Origin: Brotaphodocola catenula
GTDB taxonomy: Bacteria > Bacillota > Clostridia > Lachnospirales > Lachnospiraceae
Assembly: GCA_020686985.1 (NCBI GenBank)
Contig: JAJEPU010000004.1
Location: forward strand, 1-64,000
Direction: 5' to 3'
DNA: 64,000 nucleotides
Position numbers and translations under genes: made by a program. Shown here piece by piece: positions 16,362-24,186 of the stretch (position 1 is its first letter; each line of letters starts with the position of its first letter). The notes beneath the pieces were generated by a model. The model was not told where the DNA came from. It did no database searches and saw only the letters and a program-made list of their open reading frames with translations.

Positions 16362-17570
16362 ATGAAAAATTTTGTGTTTATCTCACCGAATTTCCCGACA
16401 AACTACTGGCAGTTTTGTCGGGAACTCAAGAAGAATGGAATGAATGTACTCGGAATCGGTGACCAGCCTTACAATGAGCTGAGTGAGGATCTCAAGGAGA
16501 GTCTGAATGAGTATTACAAGGTCAGTAACCTTGAAAATTATGATGAGGTCTATCGTGGTGTGGCATTTCTGATTTTCAAGCACGGTCAGATTGACTGGCT
16601 TGAGTCGAACAACGAGTACTGGCTTGAGCGCGATGCCAAGCTGAGAACGGCATTTCACATCACGAGTGGATTTCAGGAGGAGGATCTTCCGCGCATCAAG
16701 TACAAGTCGAAGATGAAGGAGTATTATCAGCGTGTGGGAATCCCGACAGCGCGCTATCATCTCGTCGATGATCTTGAGGGCTGTCAGGCATTTATTGAGA
16801 AAGTCGGCTATCCGGTTGTCGTGAAGCCGGACAACGGAGTCGGCGCGGCGAGCACCTACAAGCTGAAAAATGAGACGGAACTGGAAGATTTCCTCAAGGA
16901 GCGGGAGGAGAAGATGCCGGACGTTCCGTACATCATGGAGGAGTTCATCGAGGCGGAGATTAATTCTTACGACGCGATCATTGATTCTCACGGAAATCCG
17001 TTGTTTGAGACGGGAAATGTGACTCCGGTTTCGATCATGGATATCGTAAACAACGGCGACAATTCGATTTACTACATTGTCCGCGATCTCCCGTCTGATG
17101 TGAGGATGGCGGGTCGTGCGACCGTCAAGAGTTTTGGAGTCAAGAGCCGTTTTGTCCACTTTGAGTTCTTCCGTCTGACAAAGGATCACGAGGGTCTCGG
17201 TCACAAGGGCGATGTGATGGCACTCGAGGTCAACATGCGCCCGTGTGGTGGATTTACCCCGGACATGATGGACTTTGCAAACAGCACAAATGTATACAAG
17301 ATCTGGGCGGACATGATTGCCTATGACAAGACGGAGATAACCCCGGGTCGCCGTTCCTACTGCGCATTTGCCGGACGTCGCGATGGCAAGAAATTTGTAA
17401 TGAGCGATCAGCAGATCAGAGAGAGATACGGGGAGCAGATCAAGATGGATCAGCGTCTTCCGGATGTGCTTGCGACTGCGATGGGAAATCAGATGTATGT
17501 TGCGATCTTCTCGACGAAGAAGGAGATGGATCAGTTCTTTAGCGATATTCTGGAGTGCAGGGAAGACTAG
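16362..17570 (+). CDS. ATP-grasp carboxylate-amine ligase-like protein
   Basis: The 402-residue protein starts with a Rossmann-like preATP-grasp domain (FVFISPNFPTNYWQFCRELKKNG). The ATP-grasp core includes GYPVVVKPDNGVGAASTYKL (about 143-162), PYIMEEFIEAEINSYDAII and the metal-binding VMALEVNMRPCGGF (about 285-299). Such enzymes activate a carboxylate as acyl phosphate and join it to an amine or thiol. The partners are unknown. It lies 135 bases after the two esterases and ends at a bidirectional terminator, so the three genes look like one unit. Confidence 0.78.
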   Translation: MKNFVFISPNFPTNYWQFCRELKKNGMNVLGIGDQPYNELSEDLKESLNEYYKVSNLENYDEVYRGVAFLIFKHGQIDWLESNNEYWLERDAKLRTAFHITSGFQEEDLPRIKYKSKMKEYYQRVGIPTARYHLVDDLEGCQAFIEKVGYPVVVKPDNGVGAASTYKLKNETELEDFLKEREEKMPDVPYIMEEFIEAEINSYDAIIDSHGNPLFETGNVTPVSIMDIVNNGDNSIYYIVRDLPSDVRMAGRATVKSFGVKSRFVHFEFFRLTKDHEGLGHKGDVMALEVNMRPCGGFTPDMMDFANSTNVYKIWADMIAYDKTEITPGRRSYCAFAGRRDGKKFVMSDQQIRERYGEQIKMDQRLPDVLATAMGNQMYVAIFSTKKEMDQFFSDILECRED

Positions 17571-17606
17571 AAATATAAAATAATCCCAGAAGATTAGATA
17601 CAGAAT

Positions 17607-17647
17607 AAAAGGAGACTTCCGTTTGATAGACGGAGGTCTCCTTTTGT
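17607..17647. terminator. Bidirectional terminator
   Basis: AAAAGGAGAC(T)TCCGT pairs with ACGGAGGTCTCCTTTT. T-rich and A-rich flanks serve the ATP-grasp gene and the convergent nitroreductase gene. Confidence 0.85.
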
Positions 17648-17700
17648 TTATCTGCTGTCTTATTTATTTGATTTATCCGGCGTTTGATTTATTTGGTATT

Positions 17701-18219
17701 TTATTTTACAAATACAATCTTTCCGATCTTGTGGATCTCCTTTGCCGGAGCCGGGGCCGGATAGCCGAGAGCAGCGATTCCGTAAGCGGAGTGGTCATCC
17801 GGAACACCCCAACTCTTTAAGATTGCGCGGACTTCCGGCACATCACAGCAGTCGCGAAGCTGGTTGATCCAGACAGAACCGATGCCGAAAGAATGGGCGG
17901 AGAGGAACATATTTTCCATTGCGCAGGCATTGTCATCGATCGCATGACGGCTTGTTCTCTCATTCGTTGTGATCACGATTGCGGACGGCTGATACATATC
18001 GTATCCCTCGCGTCCGAGTGCCTTGCCGATCGCACTTGCGAGTTCCTGAATTTTCTCGGTATCGGTCACGACGGTGAACTGCCAGGTCTGGCGATTCATT
18101 CCGCTCGGAGCGTAGATCGCAGCCTGAAGAATCTGGTCAAGTTCCTCTGTCGGGATCGGTTTCTTTTCAAAGGCACGGACACTTCTTCTTGTGAGTATGT
18201 TTTCCATTACAGCGTTCAT
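17701..18219 (-). CDS. Nitroreductase-family FMN oxidoreductase
   Basis: A 172-residue FMN-dependent flavoprotein. The N-terminal TRRSVRAFEKKPIP carries the FMN-phosphate Arg residues, APSGMNRQTWQF is the second FMN-contact segment, and the C-terminal GIAALGYPAPAPA is the family end motif. It lies in the short branch of the family. The physiological substrate is unknown. AGGAGGG seven bases before the ATG fixes the start. A Fur-box-like palindrome lies upstream. Confidence 0.88.
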   Translation of the reverse strand: MNAVMENILTRRSVRAFEKKPIPTEELDQILQAAIYAPSGMNRQTWQFTVVTDTEKIQELASAIGKALGREGYDMYQPSAIVITTNERTSRHAIDDNACAMENMFLSAHSFGIGSVWINQLRDCCDVPEVRAILKSWGVPDDHSAYGIAALGYPAPAPAKEIHKIGKIVFVK

Positions 18220-18257
18220 TTATAATCCCTCCTGATGCTCGTTTAACTGCTAACTAC

Positions 18258-18286
18258 ACTCTAGCATAGGAAAATAAAAAAGACAA
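18258..18286 (-). promoter_or_regulatory. Probable nitroreductase promoter
   Basis: On the minus strand TTGTCT (18281-18286) and TAGAGT (18258-18263) are spaced by 17 bases. Confidence 0.45.
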
Positions 18287-18303
18287 TTCCTATTTTTTTG
18301 AAA

Positions 18304-18322
18304 AATAATGAGAATAATTATC
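18304..18322. promoter_or_regulatory. Fur-box-like palindrome
   Basis: This 19-base stretch agrees with the classical Fur box GATAATGATAATCATTATC at 16 of 19 positions. It lies between the divergent nitroreductase and dus genes, upstream of the nitroreductase -35. AT-rich sequence makes chance similarity possible. Confidence 0.4.
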
Positions 18323-18501
18323 GATAAAACGCATTAATCCTATAAATGTCGAATGATACAATAGCTGATTGTTAGCGTTTCTGTTTTCGATTTAAAAATT
18401 GAGAAATTGCGGGAATGGTGGGGATATGATAAAATAAAAATCGAGCGAAAAAGAAAGATTGTCCGTTCAGAATAAACGAAAAAAGGAATTATACGATATT
18501 T

Positions 18502-19563
18502 ATGAGATACGAATTTGCACCGATGGAGGGAATCACCGGCTATGTATACCGGAACGCTCATCATCAGTTTTATAAAAAGATAGACCGCTATTTTACACCG
18601 TTTATCACGCCGAATCAGACGAGAAAATTTACGAGCAGGGAGATGAATGACGTGCTTCCGGAGCACAATCAGGGAATCGAGATTGTTCCTCAGATTCTGA
18701 CGAACAAGGCGGAGGATTTTCTCTGGGCGTCGGAGAAATTGAGAGATCTCGGCTATGAGGAGGTCAACTTAAATCTCGGGTGTCCGTCGGGAACCGTTGT
18801 GACAAAGAAGAGGGGAGCGGGATTTCTCGCATTTCCAGTTGCACTGGATGCCTTTCTTGAGGAAGTGTGTAATGGGATCAACAGACTTGGAATGAAGATT
18901 TCTGTGAAGACGAGAGTCGGAAAAGACAGTCCGGACGAGTGGGAAGAGCTTCTGGAGATTTACAGTCGGTATCCGCTCTCAGAACTGATTGTGCATCCGC
19001 GAATTCAGACAGATTTCTACCGGAATCATCCAAATCTCGATGCCTATGAGCTGGCAGCAGAGAAGAATTCGTCAAGTAAAATTTCGCTCACTTATAATGG
19101 AGATCTGTTTTCGATTCAGGATTTTGAGAACTTGATCGAGCGTTTCCCGAATACAGAGACTGTGATGATGGGGCGTGGACTTCTGACAAATCCGGCGCTT
19201 GCGGAGCAGATTGAAGGCATGCAGGAGAAGTGTGGAAGCAGTGAGGCAGGATTTTGCAAGGCGCGGCGAGATGATCCTTGCTTTTCGGAAAAAGAAAACG
19301 AAGAGAAAGAAAAGTGCGATGAGAAACAGAGACTTCGTAAATTTCACGATGCCCTTTTGGCAGGATACAGCGAGGCGATCCCCGGAGACAGAAATGTTCT
19401 GTTCAAGATGAAAGAACTCTGGTTTTATTTCGGACAGGCATTTGAGAATGATGAGAAAGCACTCAAGCAGATTCGAAAGGCAGTGAAGATGGATGTCTAC
19501 CGGGATGCGGTCGCAAAAATCTTCTCGGAATGTGAATTAAAAAATCCACCGGGATTTCAGTAA
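18502..19563 (+). CDS. tRNA-dihydrouridine synthase family protein
   Basis: A 353-residue FMN enzyme that reduces uridine in tRNA. APMEGITGYVYRN is the FMN-binding start, VNLNLGCPSGTVVTKKRGAGFL carries the catalytic Cys (C94), and KISVKTRVG and VMMGRGLLTNPAL are the remaining barrel motifs. A Lys/Glu/Cys-rich linker (about 240-275) between the barrel and the helical domain looks longer than usual. The specific Dus subtype cannot be given. Confidence 0.9.
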   Translation: MRYEFAPMEGITGYVYRNAHHQFYKKIDRYFTPFITPNQTRKFTSREMNDVLPEHNQGIEIVPQILTNKAEDFLWASEKLRDLGYEEVNLNLGCPSGTVVTKKRGAGFLAFPVALDAFLEEVCNGINRLGMKISVKTRVGKDSPDEWEELLEIYSRYPLSELIVHPRIQTDFYRNHPNLDAYELAAEKNSSSKISLTYNGDLFSIQDFENLIERFPNTETVMMGRGLLTNPALAEQIEGMQEKCGSSEAGFCKARRDDPCFSEKENEEKEKCDEKQRLRKFHDALLAGYSEAIPGDRNVLFKMKELWFYFGQAFENDEKALKQIRKAVKMDVYRDAVAKIFSECELKNPPGFQ

Positions 19564-19723
19564 ATTTCAACAAGAATTTGGGTGGAATGAGAAGAGGACA
19601 AAGAAAAAAGCAGTAGAGCGACATGGCGAACGATATGGTGATGCAAGATCCTATATTGGAAAAGATACATGAAAGTACATGTATATGAAAATGAATGGGA
19701 AAGAAATGTGTGGGGAAAAGAAA

Positions 19724-20086
19724 ATGGCAGTCAAAACGGTAATTGTGGATAATGCGCCGGAGCTTTTGGAGAGACTTGGCGGATTTTTGGAGGCAATAGA
19801 CGGAGTGGAGCTTGTCGCGAGATTTGAGGAGGCGGTTTCCGTCGTCGATTTTGTGAGGGATCAGGATGTGGATCTCGTCTTCACAGATATTGTGATGCCG
19901 GATATCAGCGGAATCAGTCTGGCGAGAAAGTTGCAACAACTCCCGAATCCGCCGGCGGTTGTGTTGATGTCGAGTATTCCGGGATTTTCGCTCGAGGCGT
20001 GGAAAATTCAGGCATACACGTTTTTGGAAAAGCCGTATACGAGGGCAGATGTGGCGAAAGTGATATCGAATTTTGAAAAAGAGTGA
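19724..20086 (+). CDS. Stand-alone response-regulator receiver domain
   Basis: The 120 residues contain one CheY-like receiver domain and no output domain. The phosphoacceptor is D55 (LVFTDIVMPD), the conserved Ser/Thr position is S83-S84 and the conserved Lys is K103 (FLEKPY). The acidic pair near D9 is only partly kept (IVDNAPE, where DD or DE is usual), so Mg2+ binding could be altered. The start follows GGGGAAAAG. No histidine kinase is adjacent. A repeat palindrome follows. Confidence 0.8.
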   Translation: MAVKTVIVDNAPELLERLGGFLEAIDGVELVARFEEAVSVVDFVRDQDVDLVFTDIVMPDISGISLARKLQQLPNPPAVVLMSSIPGFSLEAWKIQAYTFLEKPYTRADVAKVISNFEKE

Positions 20087-20180
20087 TAAAATCCTAACAT
20101 TAGGGGTAGAAATATAAATGATTTTGTGATAGAATAGCTTGGAAATAAAAATAGTAACTATTTGCAATATAGTTTTGCCT

Positions 20181-20298
20181 TTCAGAGTGGATGTCCTCCA
20201 CCTAAGTTATACGCTCCGCGTGGATGCGCAGTAATTCTGATGGGAAGATGTCAGCAAAGCTGACCGGAATTACGCGTCAGGTCTCCGCGAGCGTCGGC
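20181..20298. repeat. Structured intergenic repeat, family B, copy 1
   Basis: Three nested stems form one long hairpin: ACGCTC..GCG (20211) with CGC..GAGCGT (20288-20294), GTAATTC with GAATTAC, and GTCAGC-AAA-GCTGAC at the tip. The left part, with CAGAGTGG-ATG and TATACGCTCCGC, recurs at 38005-38053. It lies directly upstream of fprA, with about 50 bases between. Confidence 0.6.
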
Positions 20299-20345
20299 TT
20301 GAAAATATAAAAAATAAACCAGAAAACGACAGAGGAGAAAATAAA

Positions 20346-21512
20346 ATGATCAGTGATATGAAGATTTCCGATTCAATTGTATATGTTGGCGCAAATGATA
20401 AGACGATTGACCTGTTCGAGAGCCAGTATCCGGTTCCGAATGGCGTTTCCTACAATTCTTATGTGATTCTGGACGAGAAGGTAGCAGTCATGGATACCGT
20501 GGACCCGAGAGCAACTGAGGAGTGGTTTGCAAATCTGGAGCGCGTGCTCGCAGGTCGCCATGTCGATTACCTTGTAGTTTCCCACATGGAACCAGATCAT
20601 GCCGGAAATGTACAGAAATTCGCAGAGAAATATCCGGAGGCGAAGATCGTTGGCAATGCAAAGACGTTCGGCATGATGGCACAGTTCTTTGACTTTGATC
20701 TGACTGACCGCAAGGTGGAAGTGAAGGAGGGCGGTACGTTAGAGCTTGGAAGTCATACACTTCAGTTTTTCATGGCACCGATGGTTCACTGGCCGGAGGT
20801 TATGGTTGCCTACGAGCAGAGCGAGAAGATCCTGTTCTCCGCAGATGGATTCGGAAAGTTTGGTGCAACTGATGTCGATGAGGAGTGGGATGATGAGGCA
20901 GGTCGCTATTTCCTGAATATTGTTGGAAAATACGGCGTTCAGGTGCAGGCACTTTTGAAGAAGGCTTCCGGCCTCGATATCCGTATGATCTGTCCGCTTC
21001 ACGGTCCGATTCTGAAAGAGAATCTTGGTCACTACCTTGGACTGTACCAGACCTGGAGCAGTTATGAGCCGGAGAAGAAGGGGGTTCTCGTGGCATTTGC
21101 ATCGATCCACGGCAACACCGCAAAGGCAAGCCAGCTGATGGCAGAGTATTTGAGAGAGAATGGCGAGGCAGATGTGACGGTGATGGATCTCTCCCGCACC
21201 GATGTCTCCTATGCGGTTCGCAAGGCATTCTACTATGACCGTATCGTTCTCGCCGGTGCAACCTATGACGGCGGAGTCTTCCCGTGCATGGAGGAGTTCC
21301 TTCTGCATCTGAAGTCTAAGAATTATCAGAAGCGCACCGTTGGAATCATCGAGAATGGCACCTGGGCACCGCTTGCAGGAAAGGTGATGAAGGGAATCCT
21401 TGAGACGATGAAGAACATCACGATTGCAGAGCCGATGGTTACGATCCGTTCGACAGTCAAGGAAGACACGAAAGAGCAGATGAAGGAGCTTGCAAAAGTT
21501 CTCACAGCGTAA
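20346..21512 (+). CDS. FprA-type flavodiiron protein
   Basis: A 388-residue A-type flavoprotein that reduces O2 or NO. The N-terminal metallo-beta-lactamase domain shows the diiron ligands H80-x-E82-x-D84-H85, H148, D167 and H219. The C-terminal flavodoxin domain starts near residue 248 with the FMN-phosphate loop SIHGNTAKA. In anaerobes it detoxifies oxygen using reduced rubredoxin or a similar donor. GAGGAG lies eight bases before the ATG. An oxygen-defence role fits this organism type. No rubredoxin gene is adjacent. Confidence 0.93.
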   Translation: MISDMKISDSIVYVGANDKTIDLFESQYPVPNGVSYNSYVILDEKVAVMDTVDPRATEEWFANLERVLAGRHVDYLVVSHMEPDHAGNVQKFAEKYPEAKIVGNAKTFGMMAQFFDFDLTDRKVEVKEGGTLELGSHTLQFFMAPMVHWPEVMVAYEQSEKILFSADGFGKFGATDVDEEWDDEAGRYFLNIVGKYGVQVQALLKKASGLDIRMICPLHGPILKENLGHYLGLYQTWSSYEPEKKGVLVAFASIHGNTAKASQLMAEYLRENGEADVTVMDLSRTDVSYAVRKAFYYDRIVLAGATYDGGVFPCMEEFLLHLKSKNYQKRTVGIIENGTWAPLAGKVMKGILETMKNITIAEPMVTIRSTVKEDTKEQMKELAKVLTA

Positions 21513-21670
21513 TAAAATAAAAAAGACAGAGGGGAAGCCTGCGCATGCCAGACTTCCTCGTTGTATATGTATGGAAATATAAGATATAAGAATGAGAGAA
21601 ACCTGCATCAGGGTTAAAATGATTGAAAAGATTCATCTGGGCAGGGTGGGGACAAGAAAGGGTGAGAGAC

Positions 21671-22006
21671 ATGAAAATTATTTATGCGATTGTGAGTGCG
21701 GATGATGGAAACAGAGTGACGGACGTGCTGAACGATCATCGTTACAGCGTGACGAGACTTGCGACGACGGGCGGTTTCCTGAAAAAGGGAAATGCGACTC
21801 TGATGATCGGTACACAGGACGACAAGGTGGATTATGCGATTGAGCTGATCCGTGAGACCTGTGGCAAGCGCCAGAAGATCAGCTGTGATATGCCGAGTCC
21901 GAGCATCGGTTCGATGGCAGGCAATTACATGACGATGCCGGTCAGCGTGGAGACAGGCGGAGCGACAATCTTCGTGACGGATGTGGAGCGCTTTGAGAAG
22001 TTCTAA
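21671..22006 (+). CDS. darA: Cyclic-di-AMP receptor of the DarA/PstA family
   Basis: The 111-residue PII-like protein begins MKIIYAIVSADDGNRVTDVLNDHRYSVTRLATTGGFLKKGNATLMIG, the signature of the DarA (PstA, CdaA-receptor) family. These trimers bind c-di-AMP; their downstream target is not established. The start at 21671 follows GGTGAG; a longer frame of 16 codons upstream has no site. It is a single gene between fprA and a gene-free region. Confidence 0.88.
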   Translation: MKIIYAIVSADDGNRVTDVLNDHRYSVTRLATTGGFLKKGNATLMIGTQDDKVDYAIELIRETCGKRQKISCDMPSPSIGSMAGNYMTMPVSVETGGATIFVTDVERFEKF

Positions 22007-22080
22007 ATGAATAAATTGTTTGAATATTTATATACAATTAGACAATTTACAAAAAATATAAAAATAATTTACAAAAAGTG

Positions 22081-22109
22081 TTGACAAAAACGAATGGATC
22101 TGGTATTAT
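22081..22109 (+). promoter_or_regulatory. Promoter in the gene-free region
   Basis: Perfect TTGACA (22081-22086), 17-base spacer and TATTAT (22104-22109). There is no convincing coding sequence on this strand before 22630. Confidence 0.65.
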
Positions 22110-22116
22110 AAAGACA

Positions 22117-22620
22117 ACAAAGAAAGAGAAACAAAACAAAAGAGAACACAAGAAGTTCTCGAAAGAAATTCTCAGCGAAAGGGAATTTCAAAAAAATCTA
22201 AGAAAAGGAGGTACAATCCACCGAACAGTTAAATGAGTTTCCCTTATCAAAATCAAAAATCCGAAAGGATTGAGAAAAAAGATAAGCAAGGAAACAGGGA
22301 AAAGAATCTGTAAGTGGAACAAGAACAAACATTTTCCAGATCCAAACGTTATTGCAGACAGAGAGAAAAGAATCGGTTTTCTTATATGACGAGAAAGTAT
22401 AAGAAGGACGATAGATTTCAGAATCGGATAACAGAAAAGAAAAAGATATAAAAAAGGAAGGAAAATAAAAAATTCAACCACATACAGAGGAAGAAAGATA
22501 TATATATAGAACAAAAAACTTCATAAGGAAAAAGCAAAGAGAGGTATAGTCCAGTGGACGAAGTGAACTGAAAGCGGATGCCAGAGATGTCAATCATTGG
22601 TATCCGCTTTCCTAGGTTTT
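22117..22620 (+). ncRNA. Candidate A-rich structured non-coding RNA, about 500 nt
   Basis: The stretch follows a good promoter and ends with a 14-bp hairpin (22570-22583 with 22598-22611) and a short T-run. Inside are local stems such as AATCC-GAAA-GGATT (GNRA-type loop), TTCTTATA paired with TATAAGAA, and AAGGGAA paired with TTCCCTT. An AAGGAGG occurs near 22206 but no ATG lies at proper distance. A 26-codon frame at about 22233 is possible but lacks a site. It matches none of rnpB, tmRNA, SRP RNA or 6S that I can recall. It could equally be a decayed region. Confidence 0.4.
22570..22620 (+). terminator. Hairpin ending the A-rich transcript
   Basis: GAAAGCGGATGCCA pairs with TGGTATCCGCTTTC (one G-T pair). 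Only four Ts follow a CTAGG spacer, so termination strength is doubtful. Confidence 0.5.
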
Positions 22621-22629
22621 ACGGAAGGA

Positions 22630-23586
22630 TCAGGGCTGATCGAATTCCAATCCCTCCAAATTAAACGGTGGTGTGTATTCTTCACGCGCACTGCTTTTTT
22701 TTTGCATAAATCCGTGATCGAGACCGAGGGCGAGAGCAGTGTCGACAACTTTTTCGTACTCATAGCTGGTGATCCGGCGGTTCAGTTCCGGGCAGTCGTC
22801 AAGATGGCGGTAGGGGGTGTACTGACTCATCAGGCTGATAAAAAACTGATCCTTCGGGAAGTGGTCAGCGATCCAGGTTAAGAGCGCGATCGAGTCGTCC
22901 TTGTATCCGGGAAGAACGAGATGTCGGATGATGACACCGCGGTCCATGATCGAAACTTCCTGACCATCGGGAGATACCTCGGTGTGAAACGATGGAGTGC
23001 CGGTCTGCTCAATCATCTGGGCGATCGCAGAACTTGCCCGCGTGAAATAGTCGGGAGCACCGGAACAACGGCGAGCAAGGTCAGAGTCAAGATATTTAAA
23101 GTCCGGAAGCCAGATGTCGACATAGGGCCTGAGGGCGAGAATCGTCTCTGCGCGCTCGTAGCCACCGCAGTTGTATACAATCGGGATCCTGAGATCTGGT
23201 TTTGCGAGGCGGAGTGCCGGAAGAATCCACGGGAGGTACTGGGTCGCCGTCACGAGATTGATGTTGTGTGCGCCCTGATCCTGAAGGTTCAAAAAGACCT
23301 TGGCAAGCTGTTCACTACTTAAACTCTTTCCGAAATGCTCCTGGCTGATCTCATAGTTTTGACAGAAGACACAACGCAGGGTGCATCCAGAAAAGAAGAC
23401 AGTTCCACTGCCCGCAAAACCGCTGATACAGGGTTCTTCCCAGTGGTGGAGTGCAGCGCGGGCACAAAAGATTCCCGCCGGGGAGGAGCAGTAGCCAGAG
23501 CGGGTGTGCCGATCGACTTTGCACTGGCGCGGACAGAGTTCACAGGAGAAAATCTGATTTTCGAGATCAAGGGCTGAGAGGTTCAT
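22630..23586 (-). CDS. Radical SAM protein of the PflA-like family
   Basis: A 318-residue protein with the radical-SAM CX3CX2C cluster motif at C68, C72, C75 (GCTLRCVFC). The N-terminal Cys set C15, C18, C22, C33, C41 is typical of the COG1313-type pyruvate-formate-lyase-activase homologues. ILPALRLAKPDLRIPIVYNCGGYE and DIWLPDFKY are the barrel strands. The target protein or substrate is unknown. No glycyl-radical enzyme gene is adjacent. No good ribosome site is obvious before the ATG beyond AAAGGA. It stands alone, convergent with the A-rich transcript. Confidence 0.85.
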   Translation of the reverse strand: MNLSALDLENQIFSCELCPRQCKVDRHTRSGYCSSPAGIFCARAALHHWEEPCISGFAGSGTVFFSGCTLRCVFCQNYEISQEHFGKSLSSEQLAKVFLNLQDQGAHNINLVTATQYLPWILPALRLAKPDLRIPIVYNCGGYERAETILALRPYVDIWLPDFKYLDSDLARRCSGAPDYFTRASSAIAQMIEQTGTPSFHTEVSPDGQEVSIMDRGVIIRHLVLPGYKDDSIALLTWIADHFPKDQFFISLMSQYTPYRHLDDCPELNRRITSYEYEKVVDTALALGLDHGFMQKKSSAREEYTPPFNLEGLEFDQP

Positions 23587-23809
23587 GGTATAATAAAAAT
23601 CCTTTCGTTGTGTTGTGTATGCTTGAGTTTCCTATAATAAATCTTTAATATTTTATCGATTAAAATCGGTCTGTTTTTTGCGTTTTTCTGTATTGAATCA
23701 TGATTTGCTGTATATATTGGAAGTAGGAAATCGGAACAGAAATTGATTCTCAGTATATAAGAATTTTTAAAGGATTGCAAGGCAGAGTTTTTTAGTTAAA
23801 GTTTGAGAC

Positions 23810-23838
23810 TTGAAAAATTGAAGAGACTGTTGTATAAT
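23810..23838 (+). promoter_or_regulatory. Promoter of 6S RNA
   Basis: TTGAAA (23810-23815), 17-base spacer, TATAAT (23833-23838). It is placed just upstream of the 6S RNA. Confidence 0.7.
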
Positions 23839-23845
23839 CAATCCA

Positions 23846-24045
23846 TAGAAAACAGAAAGACGTAATTCCTGGAATGTTCGACAACCTTACCCATTTTGAA
23901 CCTACATTTCTGACTCAGGGATTCCAATATTTGCAGACCGATGTCAAGCCTCCAATGAGCAGTGGAAGGCAGAAGCCTGCGTGAGGTTGCCCACCTAGCA
24001 CTGCTAGGCGTCAATAAGTAAGACCGGCATTTTGGGATTACGAAA
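23846..24045 (+). ncRNA. ssrS: 6S RNA
   Basis: The RNA is about 190-200 nt. Its 5' segment GTAATTCCTGGAATG (from 23862) pairs with the 3' segment CATTTTGGGATTAC (to 24041), giving the closing stem of a long rod. CCCATTTTGAACCTACATTTC and GGGATTCC are words I associate with clostridial 6S RNAs. The centre (about 23945-24010) is less paired, as needed for the bubble that mimics an open promoter and sequesters sigma-A RNA polymerase. It has its own promoter and a strong terminator and no reading frame. Identification rests on recall and shape, not on a covariance search. Confidence 0.75.
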
Positions 24046-24085
24046 GATAAAGCAACGAGCAATCGTTGCTTTATCTTTTTTTTTT
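24046..24085 (+). terminator. Terminator of 6S RNA
   Basis: A perfect 13-bp stem GATAAAGCAACGA/TCGTTGCTTTATC (24046-24058 with 24063-24075) is followed by ten Ts. Confidence 0.92.
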
Positions 24086-24186
24086 CAGAAAAATGTGCTA
24101 CTCTTATAAGCGAAAGACGCACAATGAGGAAAAACAGGAAGAACATGTGCCGGGGATTCTGGCACAATCTGAAACTGGAGGCTGGA

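Noticed and set aside
22188-22514. 108-codon hydrophobic frame on the minus strand in the gene-free region
   Set aside because: Phe/Leu/Ile-rich translation of the A-rich plus strand; no ribosome site.
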